DNA of 8,264 bases from Flavobacteriales bacterium UBA1112 (GCA_002313415.1 DCBH01000060.1:1-8264), one strand, 5' to 3'. Numbered from the stretch's first letter, positions 1-7,235 are shown. The notes: generated from the letters alone by a model not told the origin. Made by a program: numbers and translations.

Positions 1-273
1 GACAGTGCGGTGTACGGACGAATATTTAGCCGCTCAGGGTGGGGAACGTTGGCCGAAATTTGGCCTTCAGAAGGGGGGTATGCTCCATGGTTCCAAGGAA
101 ATGTTGTGGACATGTTTCACTTTGTGGTGACGTGGCCATCGTGGTTTCCAGTTGAGGCTTGGGCTGGCCGAGAAGTGTTTCCGCCAATTTGGAACTTGGC
201 AGATGCAGCGATTTCCGTGAGTGTCATTTGGATGCTTGGAAACCAGCGCAAGTATTTCCCAGCCGTTCGATGA
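1..273 (+). CDS. lspA: Lipoprotein signal peptidase (signal peptidase II), C-terminal part
   Basis: Only the last 90 codons are present; the frame is open to the left edge and stops with TGA at 271-273. LspA is an inner-membrane aspartyl protease that removes the signal peptide of prolipoproteins after diacylglyceryl is attached to the lipobox cysteine. The visible part begins with D-S-x-x-Y-G-x-I-F-S, the form that the end of the GNxxD box takes in Bacteroidota, so the very first codon is probably the first catalytic aspartate. Next come a VVDMF-H-F segment (codons 35-41) and the second catalytic box N-L-A-D-A-A-I (codons 65-71), with the catalytic aspartate at codon 68. The residue before that Asn is Trp where Phe is usual. 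A last hydrophobic helix follows (about codons 69-77), then a basic cytoplasmic tail. It converges with ispG across a 32-bp gap. The GTG at base 10 lies inside the domain and is not the start. Confidence 0.93.
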   Translation, partial: DSAVYGRIFSRSGWGTLAEIWPSEGGYAPWFQGNVVDMFHFVVTWPSWFPVEAWAGREVFPPIWNLADAAISVSVIWMLGNQRKYFPAVR

Positions 274-305
274 CATTTCGTTCGATGTTGACTTGACCCC
301 AGAGC

Positions 306-2267
306 TTAAGCAAGTTCAGCTTTGGGAGCATCCACCCAATCTCCGTGCTGGCGGATGAGATCAATGAGGGCATCCACAGCTTCGTCTTCAGGGACATTGC
401 GCTTGACAACCTCCTTTTCTTTGTAAAGGGTGATTTTGCCCGGTCCTGTGCCTACATATCCATAATCCGCGTCTGCCATTTCTCCAGGGCCATTGACGAT
501 GCACCCCATGATGCCGATTTTGACCCCTTTTAAATGGTGTGTGACAGCACGAATCTTTGATGTGGTTTCTTGAAGGTCGAACAAGGTCCTACCGCAACTG
601 GGACAACTGATGTACTCAGTTTTGCTGATTCGGGTTCGGGCTGCTTGAAGGATGCCAAACGACATGTTGTTGCGCTTGGAAAGAGCAGTATTTGGTGCAT
701 CGAGCCACAATCCGTCACCCAGCCCGTCAATCATGGGACCGCCAAGGTCTGTCGCTGCCTGAAGGGCCAATCGTTCGTCGTCGAGGCCATCCCACGTCCG
801 TCGTAAAATGACAGGTGCGCCGCAATTCAAATTGTCTAGGGCCAGCACTGTGGTTCTCAAGTCGACCATCGCATGAACGCTGTCCGTTTCCACCACCCAA
901 ATGACGTCTCGCCTCATGCGGCCACTTTCATCAAAAACCCTTGCCTGCAGGTTGTTGTGGACCTGTGCCCGTTTGATTCGAATCCAATGAACGACACCTT
1001 GCTTTGGAGGGGGCAAATGTTCCCAAGACTCCTCCGCATTCCAGAGGGGGTGGTGGCGATCAGGGATTGTTTCGAGTGCCGTCCAAGCATCTGCATCCAT
1101 GAGGGTTTGAAGCGTCCCCGGAACGTCGAAGGACAGGCTTCGACTGCCAGCATAGACAACATCACAAGCAGCGTCAGTTAGATTCCATTTGTCCAAGGGG
1201 ACGCTGTAACGATAACCAGCACCGTAAAGGCTGGCCGCTTCAATGTCTGCGTCGCGAAGGGTATGAACCACAACAGGAACATGTTTGCCGCCGACATTTC
1301 CTACCTCCCAGCACGTTCTTCGTTTGTATTCGAACGGGTTGAGTGTTGAGGACACAGGAGAGATTTTGGGGTGTCCGTTTCTGGTGGCGTATCGCTCGAC
1401 GAGCATGCGACCTACTGGCATTTCTGCTTCGGGTTCTTCTGTCAAGCTCACTCGTACAGTGTCCCCCAAACCATCTTCGAGCAGCGTGCCTATACCCAAT
1501 GCAGATTTGATGCGACCGTCTTCTCCATCTCCCGCCTCCGTTACCCCTAGGTGAAGAGGAAAAGCCATCCCCTCCTGATTCATGCGCGCGACCAAGAGCC
1601 GGTAGGCCTGAACCATCACTTGGGGATTGGACGATTTCATGGACACGACAACGTCGTAATATTTTTCATCCACACAAATGCGTAAAAACTCCAAGGCACT
1701 TTCCACCATTCCTGAGGCGGTGTCGCCATAGCGACTCATGATTCGGTCAGACAAAGACCCGTGATTCGTGCCAATGCGCATTGCACGCCCTAGCTTCTTG
1801 CACTTTTGGACGAGAGGCGCAAATTTCTCTCGAATGCGAATGAGCTCTTCTGCATAAGACTCATCAGTGTATTCTAAGTTTTCGAACCGCTTTTTGTCGG
1901 CATAGTTTCCTGGGTTGATTCGAATTTTCTCTACGTAATCGGCTGCAATTTCAGCAGCATTGGGCGTGAAGTGAATGTCAGCGACCAGCGGTGTATCATG
2001 GCCAGCGGCTTTCAATGCGTCAGAAATGGAGCCTAAGGCCTCCGCATCTCGCCTGCTCGGAGCTGTGATGCGCACCAACTCACAACCCGCCTCAATCATT
2101 CGAATGCTTTGCTCCACGGTTGCATGGACGTCCATGGTGTCAGTCGTGGTCATGGACTGCACACGAATGGGGTTGCTTCCTCCGAGAGGTAAGGAACCAA
2201 TCTTCACTTCGCGCGTCTCTCGGCGCTGATAGTTGAAGGAATTTGGGCAATAAGCTTCGTGTGTCAT
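306..2267 (-). CDS. ispG: 4-hydroxy-3-methylbut-2-en-1-yl diphosphate synthase, long insert-bearing form
   Basis: This is a complete 653-residue IspG (GcpE). It reductively converts 2-C-methyl-D-erythritol 2,4-cyclodiphosphate to HMBPP in the cytosolic MEP isoprenoid pathway, using a [4Fe-4S] cluster. The N-terminal TIM barrel starts at about residue 15, with R-E-T-R-E-V-K-I-G and IRVQSMTTTDTMD, and includes EAGCELVRITAP. A large middle domain of roughly residues 320-540 separates it from the C-terminal cluster domain; this three-domain form is known from plants, Chlamydia and Bacteroidota, while the E. coli enzyme is about 370 residues. The cluster cysteines are visible at 555 and 558 (CPSCGR) and 589 (GCIVNGPGE), with the conserved Glu at 596. 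The ATG at 2265-2267 was chosen because the protein starts close before the conserved core, as in relatives; no clear Shine-Dalgarno sequence precedes it. It is divergent from recO, sharing a 74-bp intergenic region. All key residues are intact. Confidence 0.97.
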   Translation of the reverse strand: MTHEAYCPNSFNYQRRETREVKIGSLPLGGSNPIRVQSMTTTDTMDVHATVEQSIRMIEAGCELVRITAPSRRDAEALGSISDALKAAGHDTPLVADIHFTPNAAEIAADYVEKIRINPGNYADKKRFENLEYTDESYAEELIRIREKFAPLVQKCKKLGRAMRIGTNHGSLSDRIMSRYGDTASGMVESALEFLRICVDEKYYDVVVSMKSSNPQVMVQAYRLLVARMNQEGMAFPLHLGVTEAGDGEDGRIKSALGIGTLLEDGLGDTVRVSLTEEPEAEMPVGRMLVERYATRNGHPKISPVSSTLNPFEYKRRTCWEVGNVGGKHVPVVVHTLRDADIEAASLYGAGYRYSVPLDKWNLTDAACDVVYAGSRSLSFDVPGTLQTLMDADAWTALETIPDRHHPLWNAEESWEHLPPPKQGVVHWIRIKRAQVHNNLQARVFDESGRMRRDVIWVVETDSVHAMVDLRTTVLALDNLNCGAPVILRRTWDGLDDERLALQAATDLGGPMIDGLGDGLWLDAPNTALSKRNNMSFGILQAARTRISKTEYISCPSCGRTLFDLQETTSKIRAVTHHLKGVKIGIMGCIVNGPGEMADADYGYVGTGPGKITLYKEKEVVKRNVPEDEAVDALIDLIRQHGDWVDAPKAELA

Positions 2268-2278
2268 CCTGAAGGTTG

Positions 2279-2300
2279 CGCTGTGAAGATAACCGCTGTG
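2279..2300. repeat. 7-bp direct repeat in the ispG-recO intergenic region
   Basis: CGCTGTG occurs at 2279-2285 and again at 2294-2300, a 15-bp period, on the ispG side of the divergent intergenic region. The second copy runs into the left arm of the inverted repeat at 2299-2327. On the ispG strand the repeats lie 12-33 bp upstream of the start codon, so they would fall in the ispG leader or core promoter. Two short copies can arise by chance; no regulator is implied. Confidence 0.4.
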
Positions 2301-2327
2301 GCGGGTGGATGTTGTACCGACCCGCCA
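2299..2327. promoter_or_regulatory. 8-bp inverted repeat between divergent ispG and recO (possible operator or hairpin)
   Basis: TGGCGGGT at 2299-2306 is exactly matched by its reverse complement ACCCGCCA at 2320-2327, with a 13-bp spacer. The arms are GC-rich. The right arm ends 2 bp before the candidate recO -7 element at 2330-2337, so a protein bound here would cover the space between the -33 and -7 regions. There is no T-tract after either arm, which argues against an intrinsic terminator. If the site lies in the ispG transcript it could instead form a leader hairpin. The repeat itself is seen directly; any regulatory role is inference. Confidence 0.5.
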
Positions 2328-2329
2328 TG

Positions 2330-2337
2330 TACTTTTG
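2330..2337 (+). promoter_or_regulatory. Candidate Bacteroidota-type -7 promoter element for recO
   Basis: TACTTTTG is an exact match to the TAnnTTTG element recognised by the primary sigma factor of Bacteroidota. It ends 4 bp before the recO ATG at 2342. With the usual distance from this element, transcription would begin at about 2341-2342, giving a leaderless or nearly leaderless message. A TTG at 2312-2314 could be the -33 element, but the 15-bp spacing is shorter than usual. An 8-base pattern with two free positions occurs often by chance, so this is tentative. Confidence 0.35.
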
Positions 2338-2341
2338 AAAT

Positions 2342-3070
2342 ATGCCCTCTTCGGATACTTCGCAATATCTCACATCCCCATCCATTGTTGTCGGCGGTGT
2401 GGCCTTTGGCGACAGAAGTCGAGTGGTCAGGTTGTTGACTAAGGAGCATGGACTTGTGCCTGTGTGGGTGGCCAATGCAACCAAAAACATGGCCTTTTGG
2501 CACCCCATGGCGGTATTGGAAATGGTGGACCTCCGCCAAAGAAGGAGTGGTGGGTTGTGGACATTCCGTGAGTGTCGTCGTGGCGCATCCCAAATTGCGT
2601 ACCGCCGTGAACCTGCAAGGTCAGCAGTAGGATTTTTTGTGGCAGAGGTGCTGTCAGGATGCCTCGAGGAGGGGGCTCCAGCCCCCGACTTGTACGACCT
2701 CTCAATGCGGTCCGTGGATTGGCTTGAATCTCAGCCTCGAGTGCCTTTGATTCACGTCAAATTTATGGCTGAGTTGGTGCATACATTGGGGCTGTTGCCC
2801 GCCTCGTGCCCTCCAGACAAAACTCATTTTGACATCGTAATGGGAGAGTATGTATCCTCCGAACTGGCGCCTAAGCATGCCATGACATCCGTCACGGTAT
2901 CGGGGATGAGAGACATTGTTGGCATGGATTTTGGTGTTGTGGAGCAACTCAATTGGACGCGCAACGAACGAAAGGAACTCGTGTTGGGGGCCCATCGGTA
3001 CGTGCAATCCCAATTGGGCAAATCAGGAGAATTGAAGAGTTACGATGTCCTTGAAGCCCTATTTTCTTGA
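2342..3070 (+). CDS. recO: DNA repair protein RecO
   Basis: This 242-residue protein has the usual RecO length. RecO works with RecF and RecR to load RecA onto SSB-coated single-stranded DNA at gaps, and it anneals complementary strands. The N-terminal OB-fold is recognisable: SIVVGGVAFGDRSRVVRLLT, then KEHGLVPVWV (about residues 14-44), followed by W-H-P-M-A-V-L-E-M-V, the counterpart of the family's PL-x-x-LE segment. The helical C-terminal domain follows, with A-V-G-F-F-V-A-E-V-L (about 95-104) and a HTLGLLP segment (about 147-153). There is no CxxC zinc cluster of the kind some RecO proteins carry; cysteines are few and scattered. The ATG at 2342 is the only reasonable start, since the next in-frame start-type codon falls inside the OB-fold. 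It places about 13 residues before the conserved core, slightly more than usual. The last 26 bp overlap the receptor gene, suggesting translational coupling. Confidence 0.93.
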   Translation: MPSSDTSQYLTSPSIVVGGVAFGDRSRVVRLLTKEHGLVPVWVANATKNMAFWHPMAVLEMVDLRQRRSGGLWTFRECRRGASQIAYRREPARSAVGFFVAEVLSGCLEEGAPAPDLYDLSMRSVDWLESQPRVPLIHVKFMAELVHTLGLLPASCPPDKTHFDIVMGEYVSSELAPKHAMTSVTVSGMRDIVGMDFGVVEQLNWTRNERKELVLGAHRYVQSQLGKSGELKSYDVLEALFS

Positions 3071-5486
3071 ATCAATCCCCTTTCGAGGGGTCGTCTTGGC
3101 ATGTCTCATGTTGACGGGAGTCTTCTCGGAATTTCAGGCTCAACAAGACACGGCGAGGGTCAAAGAAGTCCTCATCCAAAGCAAGGGGCTCCCAGTGGCT
3201 TTTGCTACGATTCTGAATACCAGAACCGGGCAGGCGGCGGTCGCCAATTCTTTGGGTGTGGCTGTCGTCCCCATGTGGGGTGCCGGTGACACGCTGCGCA
3301 TCCAATCCATGGGATACGAGCCCATGGCATTGGTGCCGGGTGCTGGGGACTTGAGATTCATTGAGTTGACGAAGTCGATGATTGAGATTGAGGAAGTAGT
3401 CGTTCAATCCAACGCCATTGCAGAGGGCGCCCTAACGATGTCGTCGATGGCAAACCTAGACCGTTTGGCAGCCAAGACGTCAGTAATCACAGTGGAAACG
3501 ACAGGGGAATTGCTAGAGAGTTCGGGACAAGTGCATTTGCAAATGAGTCAACAAGGGGGAATCAGTCCCGTATTGCGTGGCTTTGAAGCGAATCGTGTGC
3601 TTTTGGTGGTAGATGGAGTGAGGATGAACAATGCCATTTACCGCGCTGGGCACTTGCAAAATGCGGGATCTGTGGATCCGTTTTCGGTGGCTCAAACTCA
3701 GGTTATCATGGGCCCCGGAAGTGTCTTGTATGGGAGTGATGCCCTAGGAGGAGTCGTACACTTCATTACAGGCACCCCAGGTTTTAGTCGTAGCGGGTTG
3801 GAGGTGGAAGGGAAGGTTCTGGGACAAATGTCGACTGTCAATGGGGGTTGGGCAGGTCATGGCCATGTGAGTTTCAAATCGCCTAAGTGGGGGGCTTTGA
3901 CAAACGTCACGAGGCGGGAGTTCGGGGAGCTAAGGATGGGCTCGTGGCGCGCCCATGGTGACAGCCTCTGGGGGCGCGTGCCATTTTTGGTCGACCGGAT
4001 TGGAGGCCGTGATACGTTGGTGGTCAATTCCGACCCCGACAGGCAATCTCCCACCGGATACGACCAATGGGACGTTCAACAGCGTTTCAGAGCCAAGTTG
4101 TCACGGGGCTATGTTGACATCAATGTCCAACACAGTACAACTTCTGAAGTGCCTCGGTTTGACGTTTTCAATGACCAAGCCAATGGCCTACAGAAGTGGG
4201 CGGAATGGAATTATGGACCACAAAAGCGCACTTTGGTGGCCACAACCTTGGTTCAAAGCATTCGCGGTGCGATATGGCAAACCGTGGCAAGTTACCAGGC
4301 TGTTGAGGAGTCACGGATCAAGCGCAGATTTGGTCATGATGACCGGATTACACAACTTGAAGAATTGGATGTTTGGGGTCTGACGACCGTGGTTCGTGGC
4401 CATCGTCGCAATGTGCAATGGGAAACGGGGTTGGATGGTCAATGGAATGATGTGACATCTACCGCGACGGCATTGAACTTGTCTACAGGTACGACAAGGG
4501 CGGATGTAACCAGGTATGCCGATGGAGGATCTTCAATGTGGACCTGGGGTGGGTTTGGTTCGGCCCAGCGGACGTGGGGTCGGCACACCCTTCGAGGGGG
4601 ATTTCGCCTTAGCCATGCCACTGTGCATTCCACCTTCTTGGATACCACATGGTTGAATTTGCCCGTACAGAGTTATAATCAATCCAAGGGTGCTTTCACA
4701 GGCAGTGCATCCTGCAATACGAGATGGTCTGGTCAATTTCGTACCCTGACTTCCTTGGCCAGTGGGTTTCGCCATCCAAACGTGGACGACTTGGGAAAGA
4801 TTCGGGAAAAGAATGGATTCGTTTTGGTTCCCAATTCAAACCTCAAACCCGAATATCTCTACACCGCTGAACAGGGCCTGACTTGGCACGTTCGACCCAA
4901 TTCGGACGCACTTGTTATCCAAGCTTCAGGCTTTGCAAGCATTTGGCGAGATGCCATCGTTCAGACAGACGCCTCACTGGCAGGAGACACACTTCTGGTG
5001 GTGGATGCCGACACCGCACGCATTCAGATGAATCAAAATCTCGACCGGGCTTGGGTACGTGGAGCACGTCTTGAAATTTCTGGACGGTTGGGGTCCAAAA
5101 CCACATTTCGACATGTGATCAATTGGACGGTTGGCACCAGTTTGAATGACGAGGCTACACCCTTGTCTCACATCCCCCCGAAGTTTGGCATTTTTGAGGT
5201 TGCTTGGATGGACGCAAGGTTGAAATGGAACACTTCCCTGCGCTACGCTTTTGCGAAGGCGGCTTCTTCCTTCGGTGCGGGCTCAACGGACAACCTGCAA
5301 GAAGCCTTGCCTGAGGGTTCGCCTGGATGGGCAACGTGGAACGTAGAAGGAGCACTGGCAGTCAGTGAGCACCTTGAGGTCCGGTTATCTGGCCTCAACC
5401 TTCTCGACCTTCATTACCGGACGTTTGGCTCAGGCATTTCTGCCCCTGGTCGAAATGTTCGTGTCACACTCTCCGCTCAATTCTGA
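3045..5486 (+). CDS. TonB-dependent outer-membrane receptor, substrate unknown (heme/siderophore-receptor-like)
   Basis: This 813-residue outer-membrane beta-barrel would import a ligand with energy from TonB-ExbBD. Residues 1 to about 33 form a signal peptide (hydrophobic core GVVLACLMLTGVF, likely cleavage near FQA/QQ). A short carboxypeptidase-regulatory-like domain follows (about 38-125), then the plug (about 145-245) with LRGF (177-180), VDGVRMN (189-195) and GPGSVLYGSDALGG (223-236). The rest is barrel, ending in Phe as is normal for BAM-inserted proteins. The C-terminal LNLLDLHYRTFGSG is typical of these receptors. The plug sequence resembles heme/hemoglobin-type receptors, and the barrel has FRHP followed by PNSNLKPE, resembling the FRAP/NPNL boxes of heme receptors; similar boxes occur in siderophore and cobalamin receptors, so the substrate is left open. 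There is no SusD-like partner, which argues against glycan uptake. The ATG at 3045 overlaps recO by 26 bp; holB follows after 13 bp. Confidence 0.93.
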   Translation: MSLKPYFLESIPFRGVVLACLMLTGVFSEFQAQQDTARVKEVLIQSKGLPVAFATILNTRTGQAAVANSLGVAVVPMWGAGDTLRIQSMGYEPMALVPGAGDLRFIELTKSMIEIEEVVVQSNAIAEGALTMSSMANLDRLAAKTSVITVETTGELLESSGQVHLQMSQQGGISPVLRGFEANRVLLVVDGVRMNNAIYRAGHLQNAGSVDPFSVAQTQVIMGPGSVLYGSDALGGVVHFITGTPGFSRSGLEVEGKVLGQMSTVNGGWAGHGHVSFKSPKWGALTNVTRREFGELRMGSWRAHGDSLWGRVPFLVDRIGGRDTLVVNSDPDRQSPTGYDQWDVQQRFRAKLSRGYVDINVQHSTTSEVPRFDVFNDQANGLQKWAEWNYGPQKRTLVATTLVQSIRGAIWQTVASYQAVEESRIKRRFGHDDRITQLEELDVWGLTTVVRGHRRNVQWETGLDGQWNDVTSTATALNLSTGTTRADVTRYADGGSSMWTWGGFGSAQRTWGRHTLRGGFRLSHATVHSTFLDTTWLNLPVQSYNQSKGAFTGSASCNTRWSGQFRTLTSLASGFRHPNVDDLGKIREKNGFVLVPNSNLKPEYLYTAEQGLTWHVRPNSDALVIQASGFASIWRDAIVQTDASLAGDTLLVVDADTARIQMNQNLDRAWVRGARLEISGRLGSKTTFRHVINWTVGTSLNDEATPLSHIPPKFGIFEVAWMDARLKWNTSLRYAFAKAASSFGAGSTDNLQEALPEGSPGWATWNVEGALAVSEHLEVRLSGLNLLDLHYRTFGSGISAPGRNVRVTLSAQF

Positions 5487-5499
5487 GTACCTTCGAGGC

Positions 5500-6636
5500 A
5501 TGCGCTACGCGGAGGTTGTTGGGCACGAGACTTTGGGTGCCAAACTGAGAGATTCCGTCCGTTCTGGACGAGTGGCACATGCGCAGTTGTTCGAGGGTCA
5601 AGAAGGTGCTGGAGCCTTGGCAATGGCACTCGCTCACGCTCAGTATTTGACGTGTGAGCAACCCACAGAAGCAGACAGTTGCGGCCATTGTGGGTCGTGC
5701 AAGGCTCACGCCAAAGTTCAACATCCCGACGTGCATTGGTGTTTCCCCTTCTTCAAGGCAGATGGTCAAGAGAAGGCCACCTCAGAACCTCACCAAGGAG
5801 CCTGGAGGGAGGCCATGCTCGAAAGTCCTTATCTCGGAGTTGAAGATTGGCTTGAACGTTTGGGGGCGGATCGCAAACAGCTTTTTATTTCTGTAGATGA
5901 GGCCCATGAGGTGAATCGCAAATTGGGTTTGAAAGCGTTTCATGGGGGTTGGAAGATTTGGATATGTTGGCTGCCTGAGACGATGCGGGTTGATACGGCC
6001 AATAAGTTTTTGAAGTTGATGGAAGAGCCGACCAAAGGCACAGTCATGCTCTTCGTTACGCAGCATTCTGACAGACTGCTTGCGACGATTCGGTCCCGGG
6101 TTCAGAGGATTCACGTTCCCAATTTGAGTCCAACAGAGGTGTCTCAAGGTCTCGTGCAGAGATGGGGGGTAGATGCTGACATGGCTGAAAGTCTGGCTCA
6201 CGTGACGGATGGCAATTTGACCCAAGCTCTACGTATGATCAAAGCGGGCCAGGACCAACCTGATCTCGAACGTTTCTCGGCTTGGATGCGGTCTTGTTGG
6301 GTCCGTGACGGTCGAGCCATGGTTGAAGGCTCGGAATCTTTCGCTGCAATGGGTCGCGAGGGCCAAAAGCGGTTTATAGGTTACGCCCTGCACTTGGTTC
6401 GCCAAAGCATCGTTGGTCATTATGGCGCCAAGGAACTCGTGCGTTTGACAACGGCGGAGCTTGCCTTTTTGGAAAAGTTCAGCAAGTTCATTCATCACGA
6501 CAACGTCATGGCTTTGCGCGGGGCATTGGAAGAAGCTCACAGGGATGTGGCTGGAAATGTGAATGGCAAATTGGTGTTCTTGGATTTGAGCCTCCGAGTT
6601 CACCGGTTGCTGCGTTTGCCGGCAAGTGTAGATTGA
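5500..6636 (+). CDS. holB: DNA polymerase III delta' subunit (clamp loader)
   Basis: This 378-residue delta' subunit is the stator of the clamp-loader complex that opens the beta clamp with delta and gamma/tau. The N-terminus M-R-Y-A-E-V-V-G-H-E and the segment AHAQLFEGQEGAGALAMALA fit Bacteroidota delta'. The P-loop position lacks the GK[ST] core, as expected because delta' does not hydrolyse ATP. A zinc module is complete: Cys52, Cys61, Cys64 and Cys67, spaced C-x8-C-x2-C-x2-C as in E. coli. Further landmarks are VDEAHEVN (132-139), ANKFLKLMEEP (about 167-177) and the SRC-like motif as S-R-V at 199-201, which keeps the arginine-finger Arg but has Val for Cys. The frame is open upstream into the receptor gene (ATG at 5365), but homology begins at the ATG at 5500, and the upstream residues look like out-of-frame receptor sequence. 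GAGG lies just before the ATG, too close for a good ribosome site. It is probably cotranscribed with recO and the receptor. Confidence 0.93.
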   Translation: MRYAEVVGHETLGAKLRDSVRSGRVAHAQLFEGQEGAGALAMALAHAQYLTCEQPTEADSCGHCGSCKAHAKVQHPDVHWCFPFFKADGQEKATSEPHQGAWREAMLESPYLGVEDWLERLGADRKQLFISVDEAHEVNRKLGLKAFHGGWKIWICWLPETMRVDTANKFLKLMEEPTKGTVMLFVTQHSDRLLATIRSRVQRIHVPNLSPTEVSQGLVQRWGVDADMAESLAHVTDGNLTQALRMIKAGQDQPDLERFSAWMRSCWVRDGRAMVEGSESFAAMGREGQKRFIGYALHLVRQSIVGHYGAKELVRLTTAELAFLEKFSKFIHHDNVMALRGALEEAHRDVAGNVNGKLVFLDLSLRVHRLLRLPASVD

Positions 6637-6651
6637 TTTTCAAGACTTACC

Positions 6652-6678
6652 TTCGGAGTATGAGTCGCCCAATCCGAA
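6652..6678 (+). terminator. Weak candidate hairpin after holB
   Basis: TTCGGA at 6652-6657 pairs with TCCGAA at 6673-6678 around a 15-nt loop, 15 bp after the holB stop. A short TTTT run follows at 6686-6689, 7 bp past the stem. The stem is short, the loop long and the T-run displaced, so as an intrinsic terminator it is poor. It may be chance. Confidence 0.2.
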
Positions 6679-6736
6679 ACAAACCTTTTAGTCGTGGCAG
6701 TCACTTTTGTCAACTTCGGTCTCAGGGCCTGAGAAG

Positions 6737-7228
6737 TTGGAAAAAAAGGTTAGCAGTTTGAGGTTGTGGTTGGCAGCTTGTGCTTGTTTGGCATGTGGAT
6801 GTGGAGAGCCACCCCTGCTGGCCGACTCCAAGGACATCGATATGGAGGGCTGGCTCAGTGACGAAAGCGTGGTTTTTCATTGGAACGTCCAAGACACGCT
6901 CAAGCGTCACGACGTCCTTCTTGACATCCGTCACAGCCAGAGCTATCCCTTTTCAAACCTCTATGTTTTTTTGACGTATGAATTCCCCAATGGCAAGTCA
7001 CGGGTCGATACTGTGGAGTGCACGCTCGCAGACTCACGGGGGCGATGGCGTGGCAGCGGTTTTGGGGATTTGGTTGATCAACGATTCTTATTGAACGAGG
7101 GCATCCAATTTCCGTTGACAGGCGGATATGGAATTGAGGTGAGTCACGGCATGCGAAGAGACCCCCTGCCTTTCATTGCCAACGTGGGTTTGCGGCTAGA
7201 GTCATTTGGGAGCAACCTGCGTCCCTAG
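6737..7228 (+). CDS. gldH: Gliding motility / type IX secretion lipoprotein GldH
   Basis: GldH is a lipoprotein required for gliding and linked to type IX secretion in Bacteroidota. The family is recognised from GWLSDESVVFHWNVQDT near the start of the mature part, YPFSNLYVF (70-78), D-T-V-E-C-T-L-A-D (91-99), G-R-W-R-G-S-G (102-108) and M-R-R-D-P-L-P (139-145), in the expected order over about 163 residues. No ATG exists in this frame before the conserved region; TAG at 6689-6691 closes it upstream. I chose the TTG at 6737 because it gives a compact lipoprotein signal: E-K-K, hydrophobic LWLAACACLA, then clustered Cys at 15, 17, 20 and 22. ACGC (Cys22) and LAAC (Cys15) are both possible lipoboxes. 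TTG at 6707 or 6758 are alternatives. An ATG at 6660 reads in another frame into this gene and would join it if an A7 run at about 6739-6745 had eight A's. The protein would need LspA for maturation. Confidence 0.92.
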   Translation: MEKKVSSLRLWLAACACLACGCGEPPLLADSKDIDMEGWLSDESVVFHWNVQDTLKRHDVLLDIRHSQSYPFSNLYVFLTYEFPNGKSRVDTVECTLADSRGRWRGSGFGDLVDQRFLLNEGIQFPLTGGYGIEVSHGMRRDPLPFIANVGLRLESFGSNLRP

Positions 7229-7235
7229 AAATGTA

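Noticed and set aside
873..1181. 102-codon open frame opposite ispG (+ strand)
   Set aside because: It lies wholly antisense to an intact, strongly recognised ispG, has no familiar domain, and is accompanied by several similar frames (345-533, 570-806, 1285-1554, 1975-2229) expected from codon bias.
2140..2508. 122-codon - strand frame spanning the ispG start and recO
   Set aside because: It overlaps two confident genes in other frames and shows no recognisable motif; the composition looks like antisense shadow.
3955..4383. 142-codon + strand frame inside the receptor gene
   Set aside because: It is out of frame within a continuous 813-residue receptor; the residues look random and rich in Trp, Met and Ser.
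5365..5499. Upstream extension of holB by 45 codons to an ATG at 5365
   Set aside because: The extra residues are receptor coding sequence read in another frame, and delta' homology starts exactly at the ATG at 5500.
5782..6225. 147-codon - strand frame opposite holB
   Set aside because: Antisense to a well-supported clamp-loader gene with no domain signal of its own.
6702..6709. CACTTTTG as a gldH promoter -7 element
   Set aside because: One mismatch to TAnnTTTG and no -33 element at a usable distance; too weak to list as a feature.
6660..6761. Independent 33-codon small protein starting at ATG 6660
   Set aside because: GGAG lies only 2 bp before the ATG, and the basic sequence has no recognisable family. 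It is better viewed as part of the gldH start question than as a separate gene.
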